A program made the position numbers and the translations under genes. The notes under the pieces are model-generated. The model saw only the letters and a list, made by a program, of their open reading frames with translations. It did no database searches and had not been told where the DNA came from. From Cellulomonas sp. 73-92 (GTDB taxonomy: Bacteria > Actinomycetota > Actinomycetes > Actinomycetales > Cellulomonadaceae), in contig NZ_MKTH01000018.1 of the NCBI RefSeq assembly GCF_001898175.1, forward strand, positions 228,847 through 292,846: DNA of 64,000 nucleotides, in the 5' to 3' direction. Shown here in pieces: positions 9,111 to 20,013 of this stretch (positions are counted from its first letter, which is position 1; every line of letters starts with the position of its first letter).

Positions 9111-10169
9111 TCAGGGCAGGCGAGCGGTCCACCCCGGGCTCTCGAACTTCTCCACCCGCAGCCGGTCGGCACGCGCCAGCTCGTCGGCCGTCAGCTCGCC
9201 GTCGACCGTGCGGTACCGCCCGCGGAAGTGGGCCTCGAACGCCGTGATGACGTCCTCGCGCGGCAGCCGGGTCTGCGAGCGCACCGGGTCGACGCGCTTG
9301 CCCGAGCTGGCGGTGCCCTTGTCGGAGAGCTTCTCGCGGCCGATGCGCAGCACCTGGTTCATCTTGTCGGCGTCGATGTCGTAGGCCATCGTCACGTGGT
9401 GGAGCACCGCGCCGCCCACCAGCCGCTTCTGCGCGGAGCCGGCGATCTTGCCGGCCGGCGACGCGATGTCGTTGAGCCCCGTCAGGCTCGCCTGCACCTC
9501 GACGTCGGCGAGCGCGCCGAGCACCCACTGGTTGAGGAAGGCGTAGGACTCCTCGTAGCTCAGCCCGTCGACCAGGGACTCGGGCACGACGAGCGAGAAC
9601 GTGATGCAGTTGCCGGCCTCCATGAACATGGCGCCGCCGCCGGAGATCCGCCGCACCACGCGCACGCCGTAGCGCTCGGCCGCCTCGAGGTCGACCTCGT
9701 TGGACAGCGACTGGAACGAGCCGATGACCACGGCCGGGGTGTCCCACTCCCAGAACCGGAAGGTGGGCCCGCGCCGTCCGGCGGCGAGCTCCTCGGTGAG
9801 CACCTGGTCGAGCGCGGTGTGCATCGCGGGCGGCAGCACGCCGGGGTCGAGGAACGTGAACTCGTGGTCCGCCCACGACGTCGACCGGCCGAGCGCGCGC
9901 CGCACCGCGATCGCGACGTCGCGCGTCGTCGCGCCGATCAGCTGGGCGCCGGGCAGCTCGGCGGCGACCCGCTCGTCGAGCGCGGTCGTCAGCTGGGCCA
10001 CCGTGCTCGTCTCGGGCAGGCCGTCGAGCGCCCGGACGAACACGTCGAGCAGCTCGTCGGGCTCGGCGAAGAAGTCCCCGGAGACGACGACGCCGGCGAG
10101 GCGTCCGCCGCTCACCTCCAGGTCGACGACGACGAGCTTTCCCCCGGGGACCTTGTACGCACCGTGCAC
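9111..10169 (-). CDS. lplA: Lipoate-protein ligase A, accessory domain at the N-terminus
   Basis: Attaches free lipoate to lipoyl domains of 2-oxoacid dehydrogenases and GcvH. The catalytic BPL/LPL domain spans about residues 100-315, with RRISGGGA at 173-180 and the catalytic K241 in KIAGSAQ. Residues 1-95 look like the small accessory domain that normally lies at the C-terminus of LplA (KLVVVDLEVSGGRLAGVVVSG, then ELPGAQLIGATTRDV further on), so the order is permuted. A short tail, 330-352, may be the remnant strand of that domain. GTG start at 10169 is fixed by a TAGAGT box 6 nt upstream. The domain reading is an inference from sequence patterns. Confidence 0.88.
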   Translation of the reverse strand: MHGAYKVPGGKLVVVDLEVSGGRLAGVVVSGDFFAEPDELLDVFVRALDGLPETSTVAQLTTALDERVAAELPGAQLIGATTRDVAIAVRRALGRSTSWADHEFTFLDPGVLPPAMHTALDQVLTEELAAGRRGPTFRFWEWDTPAVVIGSFQSLSNEVDLEAAERYGVRVVRRISGGGAMFMEAGNCITFSLVVPESLVDGLSYEESYAFLNQWVLGALADVEVQASLTGLNDIASPAGKIAGSAQKRLVGGAVLHHVTMAYDIDADKMNQVLRIGREKLSDKGTASSGKRVDPVRSQTRLPREDVITAFEAHFRGRYRTVDGELTADELARADRLRVEKFESPGWTARLP

Positions 10170-10175
10170 GCCGCC

Positions 10176-10181
10176 ACTCTA
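10176..10181 (-). promoter_or_regulatory. -10 box of lplA (leaderless)
   Basis: TAGAGT on the minus strand, 6 nt before the GTG start at 10169. Confidence 0.6.
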
Positions 10182-10199
10182 GGCACGCCGGCGCGATCG

Positions 10200-11093
10200 C
10201 TAGCGCGCGGCCTGCACGGCGGCGAGCGCGCGCGCCTGGACGATCGCCGAGATGCCGTCCGGCGGCCCGAGGCTGCTGACGTTGTCGGTCGTCGTCGCGG
10301 TCCACGTGACGATGGCGTTGCCGACGAGCAGGTGCCCGCGGTAGCCGTTCGTCGTGGCCGTCTGCTGCTGGACCGTCACCTGCTGGACGACCGAGGGGTA
10401 CAGCCCCACACCCTCGATGGCCGGCTGGGTCACCCACCGTCCGCCGGTGTCGCCCGTCGGGTCGACGACGGTGTAGGAGGCGCAGGCGTCGACGGTGCCG
10501 ACGAGCGTGGCGAACGCCCGTTGCGCGTCGGTGGGCGTGGCGAGGAGGGTCACCTCCTGGCGGAACGTGAACGCCGTGCCGCCCATCCAGTCCCGCACCG
10601 CGTAGGCCTGCGGCGGCTGCGCGACGACGGTGCGGGCGACCAGGCACGACGACGGGATGATCACGCCGTTCGCCGGCAGGCCCCAGCCGGGGGCGGGAGC
10701 CGTCGAGGGAACGATCGGGCCCACGGCGGACGGAACGGCGCCGCCGATCTGGTCGGCCGTGACGAACAGCGCCTGCGAGCTGACGGCGTCGAACACCATG
10801 TCCCGGCCGGGCGGTGTCGGGCCCGGCTCGACGTTCGAGGTCGACGAGAGGGACGGGCTCGGGCCGAACGACGGCGCCGGCGGCAGGAGGCTGGGCTCGA
10901 TGGTCGGCTCGGTCGGCGTCGGGGTGGGCGAGTCGGTCGGAGACGCGACCGACTCGGCCCCGTCCCACGGTTGCCACACCAGGAGGCCGACCACGAGCAG
11001 CACGACCCCGGCGAGCGCCCACCACCACGGCGCACGAGGCCGCGAGGGCGTCTCGTCGGCCCGTGGAGGCGTCGTGCTCCAACCGCCGGACAA
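10200..11093 (-). CDS. Membrane-anchored protein with PknH-like extracellular sensor domain
   Basis: A 297-residue type II membrane protein. The cytoplasmic N-terminus (about 25 residues, Pro/Arg-rich) is followed by one helix, WWWALAGVVLLVVGLLVW, a long Pro/Ser/Thr linker, and a folded external domain of about 190 residues with two Cys that could form a disulfide. That domain resembles the PknH_C-like sensor found in actinobacterial lipoproteins and kinase tails; the assignment is tentative. A TTG start at 11093 is preferred: AAGGGAG lies 8 nt upstream and a TAGCCT -10-like box a little further. A GTG at 11159 opens the same frame. Confidence 0.7.
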   Translation of the reverse strand: MSGGWSTTPPRADETPSRPRAPWWWALAGVVLLVVGLLVWQPWDGAESVASPTDSPTPTPTEPTIEPSLLPPAPSFGPSPSLSSTSNVEPGPTPPGRDMVFDAVSSQALFVTADQIGGAVPSAVGPIVPSTAPAPGWGLPANGVIIPSSCLVARTVVAQPPQAYAVRDWMGGTAFTFRQEVTLLATPTDAQRAFATLVGTVDACASYTVVDPTGDTGGRWVTQPAIEGVGLYPSVVQQVTVQQQTATTNGYRGHLLVGNAIVTWTATTTDNVSSLGPPDGISAIVQARALAAVQAAR

Positions 11094-11166
11094 CCGCGCG
11101 CTCCCTTCTCGTGCCACTCGCAAGGCTATGCGTGCACGGCCGGTGACGCGAAGCCGCACGCCGCGA

Positions 11167-12762
11167 TCAGAGGGGTGGAATCCCCAGGTGGTGCAGACCC
11201 CAGATGGCAGAGTCGGTCAGCGCCTCCCACGACGCCTCGATGACGTTGGGCCCCACGCCGACGGTCATCCAGGTCGTCGTGCCGTCGCTCGTCTCGATGA
11301 GCACCCGCGTCGTCGCATCCGTGCCGTGCTGCGTGTCGAGGATCCGCACCTTGAAGTCGATGAGGACGAACGCCTCGAGCTGCGGGTACACGCGCACCAG
11401 CGCCTGGCGCAGCGCCTGGTCGAGCGCGTTGACGGGGCCGTTGCCCTCGCCCGTGCTCACCACCCGCTCGCCGCCGGCGGTGAGCTTGACGGTCGCCTCG
11501 GCGTACGCGGGTGTGCCGCGGCCGCCGCGCCGCTCGACGATGGTGCGCCAGGACTCCACCGTGAAGTACGACGGCCGGCCGGCGCCCGCCTCCTCGAGGA
11601 GCAGCAGCTCGAAGCTGGCGTCGGCCGCCTCGTAGGTGTACCCGCTCGCCTCGGCGTCCTTGACCCGGTTGGCGACGCGCGTGAGCACGTCCGGCCGGTC
11701 CGACAGGTCGAAGCCGAGCTCGCGGCCCTTGAGCTCCACCGAGGCGCGGCCGGCCATCTCGGAGACGAGCATCCGCATGTCGTTGCCGACGTTGGCGGGG
11801 TCGGTGTGCTGGTACATGTCGGGGTCGACGCGGATGGCGCTGGCGTGCAGCCCGGCCTTGTGCGCGAAGGCGCTGGTGCCGACGTAGGGCTGGCGCGCGA
11901 ACGGCGAGATGTTGGTGATCTCGCTGATGGCGTGGGCGATCCGCGTCAGGTCGCGCAGGCCGCCGCCGTCCAGCGCGCGCAGCACCGGGCGGGCGAGCTT
12001 CAGCTCGAGGTTGGCGACCACCGTCAGGAGGTCGGCGTTCCCGGTCCGCTCGCCGTAGCCGTTGACCGTGCCCTGCACGTGGGTCGCGCCGGCGTCCACC
12101 GCGGCCAGCGTGTTGGCGACCGCGCAGCCGGAGTCGTTGTGGGCGTGGATGCCGAGCACCGCGTGCGGACCGACCGCGTCACGCACCGCCGTGACGGTCT
12201 CGCCCACCCAGGTGGGCAGCATGCCGCCGTTGGTGTCGCACAGCGCGACGACCTCGGCGCCCGACTCGAAGCTCGCCAGCACGGCCGCCAGCGCGAAGTC
12301 CTTGTCGTAGCGGTAGCCGTCGAAGAAGTGCTCGACGTCGACGACGACCCGCCGGCCCTCGAGCACGAGGTACGACACGGTGTCGCGGATCATCGCGAGG
12401 CCCTCGTCCCTCGTCGTGCGCAGCGCGCGCTCGACGTGCCGCACGTCGCTCTTCGCGACGAGCGTGACGATGGGCGTCTCGGCGTCGACGAGCGCCCGCA
12501 CCTGGGGGTCGTCGGCCGCCCGCACGCCGGCCTTGCGGGTGGCGCCGAACGCCGCGAGCTCGGCGTTCTTCAGGTCGAGCTCCTTGGCGGCGCGCTTGAA
12601 GAACTCCGTGTCCTTGGGCACCGCGCCGGGCCACCCGCCCTCGATGACCCCGACGCCGAGCTCGTCGAGCAGGGCGCTGATGAGCAGCTTGTCGGTGATG
12701 GAGAGGTTGATCCCCTCCTGCTGGGCACCGTCGCGCAGCGTGGTGTCGTAGACCTGGAACAA
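11167..12762 (-). CDS. cimA: Citramalate synthase
   Basis: Condenses pyruvate and acetyl-CoA to (R)-citramalate, the threonine-independent first step of isoleucine synthesis. The 531-residue protein has TTLRDGAQ at 7-14, IHAHND at 205-210 (metal ligands H206 and H208) and GYGERTGNADL at 235-245, which is CimA-type rather than LeuA-type. A C-terminal LeuA allosteric domain (about 400-531) should bind isoleucine or leucine. The TTG start at 12762 is supported by GAAGGAG 8 nt upstream; a longer GTG frame at 12921 would translate through the attenuator. It is the last gene of the ilv-leu cluster but has its own attenuator and leader peptide 250 bp after ilvE. Confidence 0.95.
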   Translation of the reverse strand: MFQVYDTTLRDGAQQEGINLSITDKLLISALLDELGVGVIEGGWPGAVPKDTEFFKRAAKELDLKNAELAAFGATRKAGVRAADDPQVRALVDAETPIVTLVAKSDVRHVERALRTTRDEGLAMIRDTVSYLVLEGRRVVVDVEHFFDGYRYDKDFALAAVLASFESGAEVVALCDTNGGMLPTWVGETVTAVRDAVGPHAVLGIHAHNDSGCAVANTLAAVDAGATHVQGTVNGYGERTGNADLLTVVANLELKLARPVLRALDGGGLRDLTRIAHAISEITNISPFARQPYVGTSAFAHKAGLHASAIRVDPDMYQHTDPANVGNDMRMLVSEMAGRASVELKGRELGFDLSDRPDVLTRVANRVKDAEASGYTYEAADASFELLLLEEAGAGRPSYFTVESWRTIVERRGGRGTPAYAEATVKLTAGGERVVSTGEGNGPVNALDQALRQALVRVYPQLEAFVLIDFKVRILDTQHGTDATTRVLIETSDGTTTWMTVGVGPNVIEASWEALTDSAIWGLHHLGIPPL

Positions 12763-12820
12763 CTCGGGTGCTCCTTCGTCGGGACGTCGCGGGACGGGTG
12801 AGGGGTGGTACCCGGTACAA

Positions 12821-12850
12821 CAAAAAGACCCCCCGTGGTACGGGAGGTCT
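12821..12850 (-). terminator. Intrinsic terminator (attenuator) upstream of cimA
   Basis: On the minus strand AGACCTCCCG (12841-12850) pairs with CGGGGGGTCT (12826-12835), a 10-bp stem with one G-U pair and a short loop, followed by a T-run. It lies between the leader peptide and cimA and would end transcription unless an alternative fold forms. Confidence 0.85.
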
Positions 12851-12876
12851 GCGCGCCGGCGGATGGGCCGACGCGC
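12851..12876 (-). promoter_or_regulatory. Second hairpin of the cimA attenuator
   Basis: GCGCGTCGGC (12867-12876) pairs with GCCGGCGCGC (12851-12860) around a 6-nt loop, directly upstream of the terminator stem. A 5-bp hairpin ATCAG/CTGAT also covers the leader-peptide stop. Together these give the mutually close stems expected for ribosome-dependent attenuation. Confidence 0.6.
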
Positions 12877-12886
12877 TAGCCGATAA

Positions 12887-12913
12887 TCAGCGAGTACTGA
12901 TGCACGCACCCAT
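12887..12913 (-). CDS. cimA leader peptide (MGACISTR)
   Basis: An eight-codon frame, ATG at 12911-12913 to TGA at 12887-12889, encodes MGACISTR. It lies 10 nt before the hairpin pair that precedes cimA. A TAGGTT -10-like box is 11 nt upstream of the ATG, giving a very short 5' leader. A peptide this short before an intrinsic terminator is the layout of ribosome-mediated attenuation. It has one Cys and one Ile codon and no run of a branched-chain amino acid, so which aminoacyl-tRNA it senses is uncertain. Confidence 0.65.
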   Translation of the reverse strand: MGACISTR

Positions 12914-13011
12914 GGTGACACACGAACCTACGGTCGCGTAACCCACGTCCGCGACCCGGACGCGGCCGGGCACGGCCCGGTCGTGGCCGGCCGGTGGCCG
13001 GCGGCGGCACG

Positions 13012-14112
13012 TCAGACGAGGCGGTAGAGCCAGCCGTGCAAGTCGGCGGCACGGCCGGTCTGGATGTCCGTCAGCTGCTCGCGGATCGCCACCGTCACCG
13101 GGCCGGCGCCGCCGTCGCCGACCGTCAGGTCGAAGTCGTCCGACGCCAGCCGGCCGATGGGGGTCATGACGGCGGCCGTGCCGCACGCGAACACCTCGGC
13201 GACCTCGCCGCTGGCCAGGCCGGCGGTCAGCTCGTCGAGCCGCACCGGCTCCTCGGACACCTCGTGCCCCGCCTCCGCCAGCAGCGTGAGGATCGAGGAG
13301 CGCGTGACGCCCTCGAGGATGGTGCCGGAGATGGCGGGCGTCGTCACCCGGCCGTCCGCGTGCACCACCATGACGTTCATGCCGCCGAGCTCCTCGAGCG
13401 TCTCGCCGGCCACGTCGAGGAAGCACACCTGGTCGAAGCCCTTGGCGTAGGCCTCCTGCTGCGGCAGCAGGCTGGCGGCGTAGTTGCCGCCGCACTTGGC
13501 GGCCCCGGTGCCACCGGGACCCGCCCGGTGGAAGTCGGTCGAGATCCAGATGGACACCGGCTGCACGCCGCCGGAGGCGAAGTACGGCCCGACGGGCGAG
13601 GCGATGGTGAGGAACTCCACCGCGTTGGCCGGCCGCACGCCGAGGAACCGCTCCGCGGCGTACATGAAGGGGCGCAGGTAGAGGCTGGTCTCCTCCCCCG
13701 ACGGCACCCAGTCCCGGTCGGCCGCGACGAGCGCGGTGATCGCGCCGAGGAAGTCGTCCTCGGACAGCTCGGGCAGCGCCAGGCGATGGGCGGAGCGCGC
13801 GAAGCGGGCGGCGTTGGCCTGCGGCCGGAACGACCAGATCGAGCCGTCCGCGTGCCGGTAGGCCTTGAGCCCCTCGAAGATCTCCTGCCCGTAGTGGAGC
13901 ACCGCCGCCGCCGGGTCGAGCACCAGCGGCGCGTACGGCTCGACACGGCGGTTCGCCCAGCCGCCGTCCGCCGTCCAGCCGATCCGCGCCATGTGGTCCG
14001 TGAAGACCGTGCCGAACCTCGGGTGCTCCAGGAGCTTCGCGCGCTCCTCGTCGGGCACCGGGTGGTCGGTGCGGTGCAGCTCGAAGAGGTCGGCGGGCGT
14101 CGTGGTGCTCAT
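13012..14112 (-). CDS. ilvE: Branched-chain amino acid aminotransferase
   Basis: Transfers the amino group between glutamate and the keto acids of valine, leucine and isoleucine (PLP fold type IV). The 366-residue protein has HYGQEIFEGLKAYR (73-86), the PLP lysine K206 in GAAKCGGNYAAS, EELGGMNVMVV, and the EGVTRSSIL phosphate-binding segment. Length is typical of class IV BCATs. ATG start at 14112 has an AAAGG-type ribosome site. It is 53 bp downstream of leuB and is the last gene before the cimA attenuator. Confidence 0.97.
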   Translation of the reverse strand: MSTTTPADLFELHRTDHPVPDEERAKLLEHPRFGTVFTDHMARIGWTADGGWANRRVEPYAPLVLDPAAAVLHYGQEIFEGLKAYRHADGSIWSFRPQANAARFARSAHRLALPELSEDDFLGAITALVAADRDWVPSGEETSLYLRPFMYAAERFLGVRPANAVEFLTIASPVGPYFASGGVQPVSIWISTDFHRAGPGGTGAAKCGGNYAASLLPQQEAYAKGFDQVCFLDVAGETLEELGGMNVMVVHADGRVTTPAISGTILEGVTRSSILTLLAEAGHEVSEEPVRLDELTAGLASGEVAEVFACGTAAVMTPIGRLASDDFDLTVGDGGAGPVTVAIREQLTDIQTGRAADLHGWLYRLV

Positions 14113-14165
14113 GTCTGGTGGCCTTTCACGGGACTCGGGACGAGAGTATCCGCCGGCCGGGCGGG

Positions 14166-15212
14166 CTAGATGCGCGCGACGAGGTCGGCGCCCACCTCGG
14201 CCGTCGACCGTACTCGGCCGCCCCGCTCGGCGAGGTCGGCGGCGACCGCGGCGTCCACCCGCGCGGCCTCGTCGTGCCGCCCGAGGTGGTCCAGGAGCAT
14301 CGCGACCGACAGCACGGTGGCCGTCGGGTCGGCCTTGCCCTGCCCCGCGATGTCCGGCGCCGAGCCGTGCACGGGCTCGAACATGCTGGGCGCGGTCCGG
14401 TCGGGGTTGACGTTGCCGGACGCCGCCAGGCCGATGCCACCGGTGATGGCCGCCGCGAGGTCGGTGAGGATGTCGCCGAAGAGGTTGTCCGTCACGACGA
14501 CGTCGAAGCGGCTGGGGTTCGTCGCGAGGTAGATGGTCGCGGCGTCGACGTGGCAGTAGTCGGTGGTGACGCCGGGGAACTCGGCGTTGACCGCCTCGAC
14601 CGTGCGGCGCCAGAGGTGGCCCGCGTGCACCAGCACGTTGTGCTTGTGGACCAGGGTCAGCTTCTTGCGCGGGCGGGCGGCGGCCTGGGCGAAGGCGTAG
14701 CGGACGACGCGCTCGACGCCGAAGGCGGTGTTGACCGACACCTCGGTGGCGATCTCGTGGGCTGTGCCGACCCGCAGCGCGCCGCCGTTGCCGACGTACG
14801 GCCCCTCGGTGCCCTCGCGCACGACGACGAAGTCGACGTCCCCGGGGTTGGCCAGCGGGCCGGTGACCCCCGGGTAGAGCTTGGACGGGCGGAGGTTGAC
14901 GTAGTGGTCGAGCGCGAACCGGAGCTTGAGCAGCAGCCCGCGCTCGAGCACGCCCGACGGCACGGTGGGGTCGCCGACCGCGCCGAGCAGGATGGCGTCG
15001 TGCTCGCGGATCGCGGCGAGGTCGTCGTCGGTCAGCGTCTCCCCGGTGGCGTGCCACCGGGCCGCGCCCAGGTCGAACGGCGTCGCCTCGACCTGGGCCG
15101 AGCCGCCGACCGCCTTCTCCAGCGCGAGCAGCCCCTGCTCGACGACCTCCGGGCCGATCCCGTCGCCGGCGACGACCGCCAGCCTGATCGGCCCGTTCTC
15201 CGTGTTCGTCAT
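14166..15212 (-). CDS. leuB: 3-isopropylmalate dehydrogenase
   Basis: NAD-dependent oxidative decarboxylation of 3-isopropylmalate in leucine synthesis; in citramalate-pathway organisms the same enzyme usually also handles 3-methylmalate for isoleucine. The 348-residue protein has GDGIGPEVV near the N-terminus, [23 protein letters not shown], whose arginines bind substrate, [15 protein letters not shown], the metal-binding [13 protein letters not shown], and a C-terminal [17 protein letters not shown], the NAD-type adenosine loop. It lies 44 bp after ilvC. No leuA, leuC or leuD is in this window. Confidence 0.97.
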   Translation of the reverse strand: MTNTENGPIRLAVVAGDGIGPEVVEQGLLALEKAVGGSAQVEATPFDLGAARWHATGETLTDDDLAAIREHDAILLGAVGDPTVPSGVLERGLLLKLRFALDHYVNLRPSKLYPGVTGPLANPGDVDFVVVREGTEGPYVGNGGALRVGTAHEIATEVSVNTAFGVERVVRYAFAQAAARPRKKLTLVHKHNVLVHAGHLWRRTVEAVNAEFPGVTTDYCHVDAATIYLATNPSRFDVVVTDNLFGDILTDLAAAITGGIGLAASGNVNPDRTAPSMFEPVHGSAPDIAGQGKADPTATVLSVAMLLDHLGRHDEAARVDAAVAADLAERGGRVRSTAEVGADLVARI

Positions 15213-15256
15213 GCCTGCCAACCTATCCGCCCGTCCAAGCCTTGGACCGGCCCGTC

Positions 15257-18868
<3,612 letters not shown>

Positions 18869-18920
18869 ATCCGAACGCCCCTATCTCAGAAATCGGTTCA
18901 CGGTCTCACATCGTGGACCG

Positions 18921-19949
18921 CTAGTGGACGGGCGCGCCGTGCGTCGCGAAGCCGAACAGGTCCTTCGGGTCGTCGGGCTCGGCGACCAGGTCGATGTCGC
19001 GGAACAGGTCCGTGCCGGCGACGTCGTCGCGCACGAAGCACAGGGCGGAGAAGTCCTCCAGGGCGAAGCCGACCGAGTCGAACACGGTGACCTCGTCGGG
19101 CGACCGCCGCCCCGGTGCGCGCCCCGCCACGACCTCCCAGAGCTCGGTGACGGGGAACGTCGCGGCCAGCTGCTGGATCTCGCCCTCGAGGCGCGTCTGC
19201 GGCTCGTACTCCACGGTCACCGCCGCGCGCTCGAGGATCGCCGGGTCGAGCTCCGTCTTGCCGGGGCAGTCGCCGCCGATCGCGTTGACGTGCATCCCGG
19301 GCTCGACCTGCTCGTCGGCCAGGATCACGGCGCGCACCTTGTCGGCGGTGCACGTCGTCACGACGTCGGCGCCCCGCACGGCGTCGGTCGCGCTGGTCGC
19401 CGCGCGCACGTCGAAGCCGAGCGGCGCGAGGTTGCGCACCGCCTTGACCATCGCCGCGGGGTCGATGTCCCACACCCGGAGCTGGTCGATCCCGAGCAGC
19501 TCGCGGAACGCGATCGCCTGGAACTCCGACTGGCTGCCCGCACCGACGAGCGCCATGGTGCGGCTGTCGGGCCGCGCGAGGTAGCGCGCCGCGAGCGCCG
19601 ACGTCGCGGCGGTGCGCAGCGCGGTGAGCAGCGTCATCTCGGCCACGAAGAGCGGGTACCCGGTGTGGACCGACGCGAGCACGCCGAACGCCGTCACCGT
19701 CTGGTGCCCGCGCGCCGGGTTGAACGGGTGCCCGTTGACGTACTTGAAGGCGTAGGTGTCCGCGTCGGTGATCGGCATGAGCTCGATGACGCCGAACGGC
19801 GTGTGGGAGGCGATCCGCTCCCGCTTCTCGAACTCCGGCCAGCGGCGCAGGTCGGCCTCGAGCCGGGCGGCGATGCCGGTGATCGTGGCGGCCGGGCCCC
19901 GCGTCCCCAGCCAGCGCACCATGTCCTCGACGCCGACGAACGTGGTCAT
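18921..19949 (-). CDS. ocd: Ornithine cyclodeaminase
   Basis: Converts L-ornithine to L-proline and ammonia with bound NAD. The 342-residue protein of the OCD/mu-crystallin family has the active-site lysine K69 in FKYVNGHPFNP, the Rossmann loop GAGSQSE at 136-142 and the acidic NAIGGDCPGKTELD segment near 228, which resembles true ornithine cyclodeaminases rather than alanine dehydrogenases. ATG at 19949 has GGAGG four bases upstream. It is divergent from the putA-like gene across 64 bp, so ornithine could flow through proline to glutamate. Confidence 0.93.
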   Translation of the reverse strand: MTTFVGVEDMVRWLGTRGPAATITGIAARLEADLRRWPEFEKRERIASHTPFGVIELMPITDADTYAFKYVNGHPFNPARGHQTVTAFGVLASVHTGYPLFVAEMTLLTALRTAATSALAARYLARPDSRTMALVGAGSQSEFQAIAFRELLGIDQLRVWDIDPAAMVKAVRNLAPLGFDVRAATSATDAVRGADVVTTCTADKVRAVILADEQVEPGMHVNAIGGDCPGKTELDPAILERAAVTVEYEPQTRLEGEIQQLAATFPVTELWEVVAGRAPGRRSPDEVTVFDSVGFALEDFSALCFVRDDVAGTDLFRDIDLVAEPDDPKDLFGFATHGAPVH

Positions 19950-20000
19950 CCCGCCTCCAGGACGCGAACCTCGCGACGCGCCGTCGCGCCGTACCGCGAC

Positions 20001-20006
20001 GATACT
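20001..20006 (+). promoter_or_regulatory. -10 box of putA (leaderless)
   Basis: GATACT ends 7 nt before the GTG start at 20014. Confidence 0.6.
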
Positions 20007-20013
20007 GGCCGGG

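Noticed and set aside
8791..11082. Long open frames antisense to lplA, the helicase, the ABC genes and others (several hundred codons each)
   Set aside because: They are byproducts of GC-rich third positions. Their translations are Arg/Ala/Pro/Gly-rich low complexity, and the opposite frames encode clear protein families.
12763..12921. Upstream GTG start for cimA
   Set aside because: It would translate through the terminator stem and T-run. The TTG at 12762 has a strong ribosome site and begins at the family's usual position.
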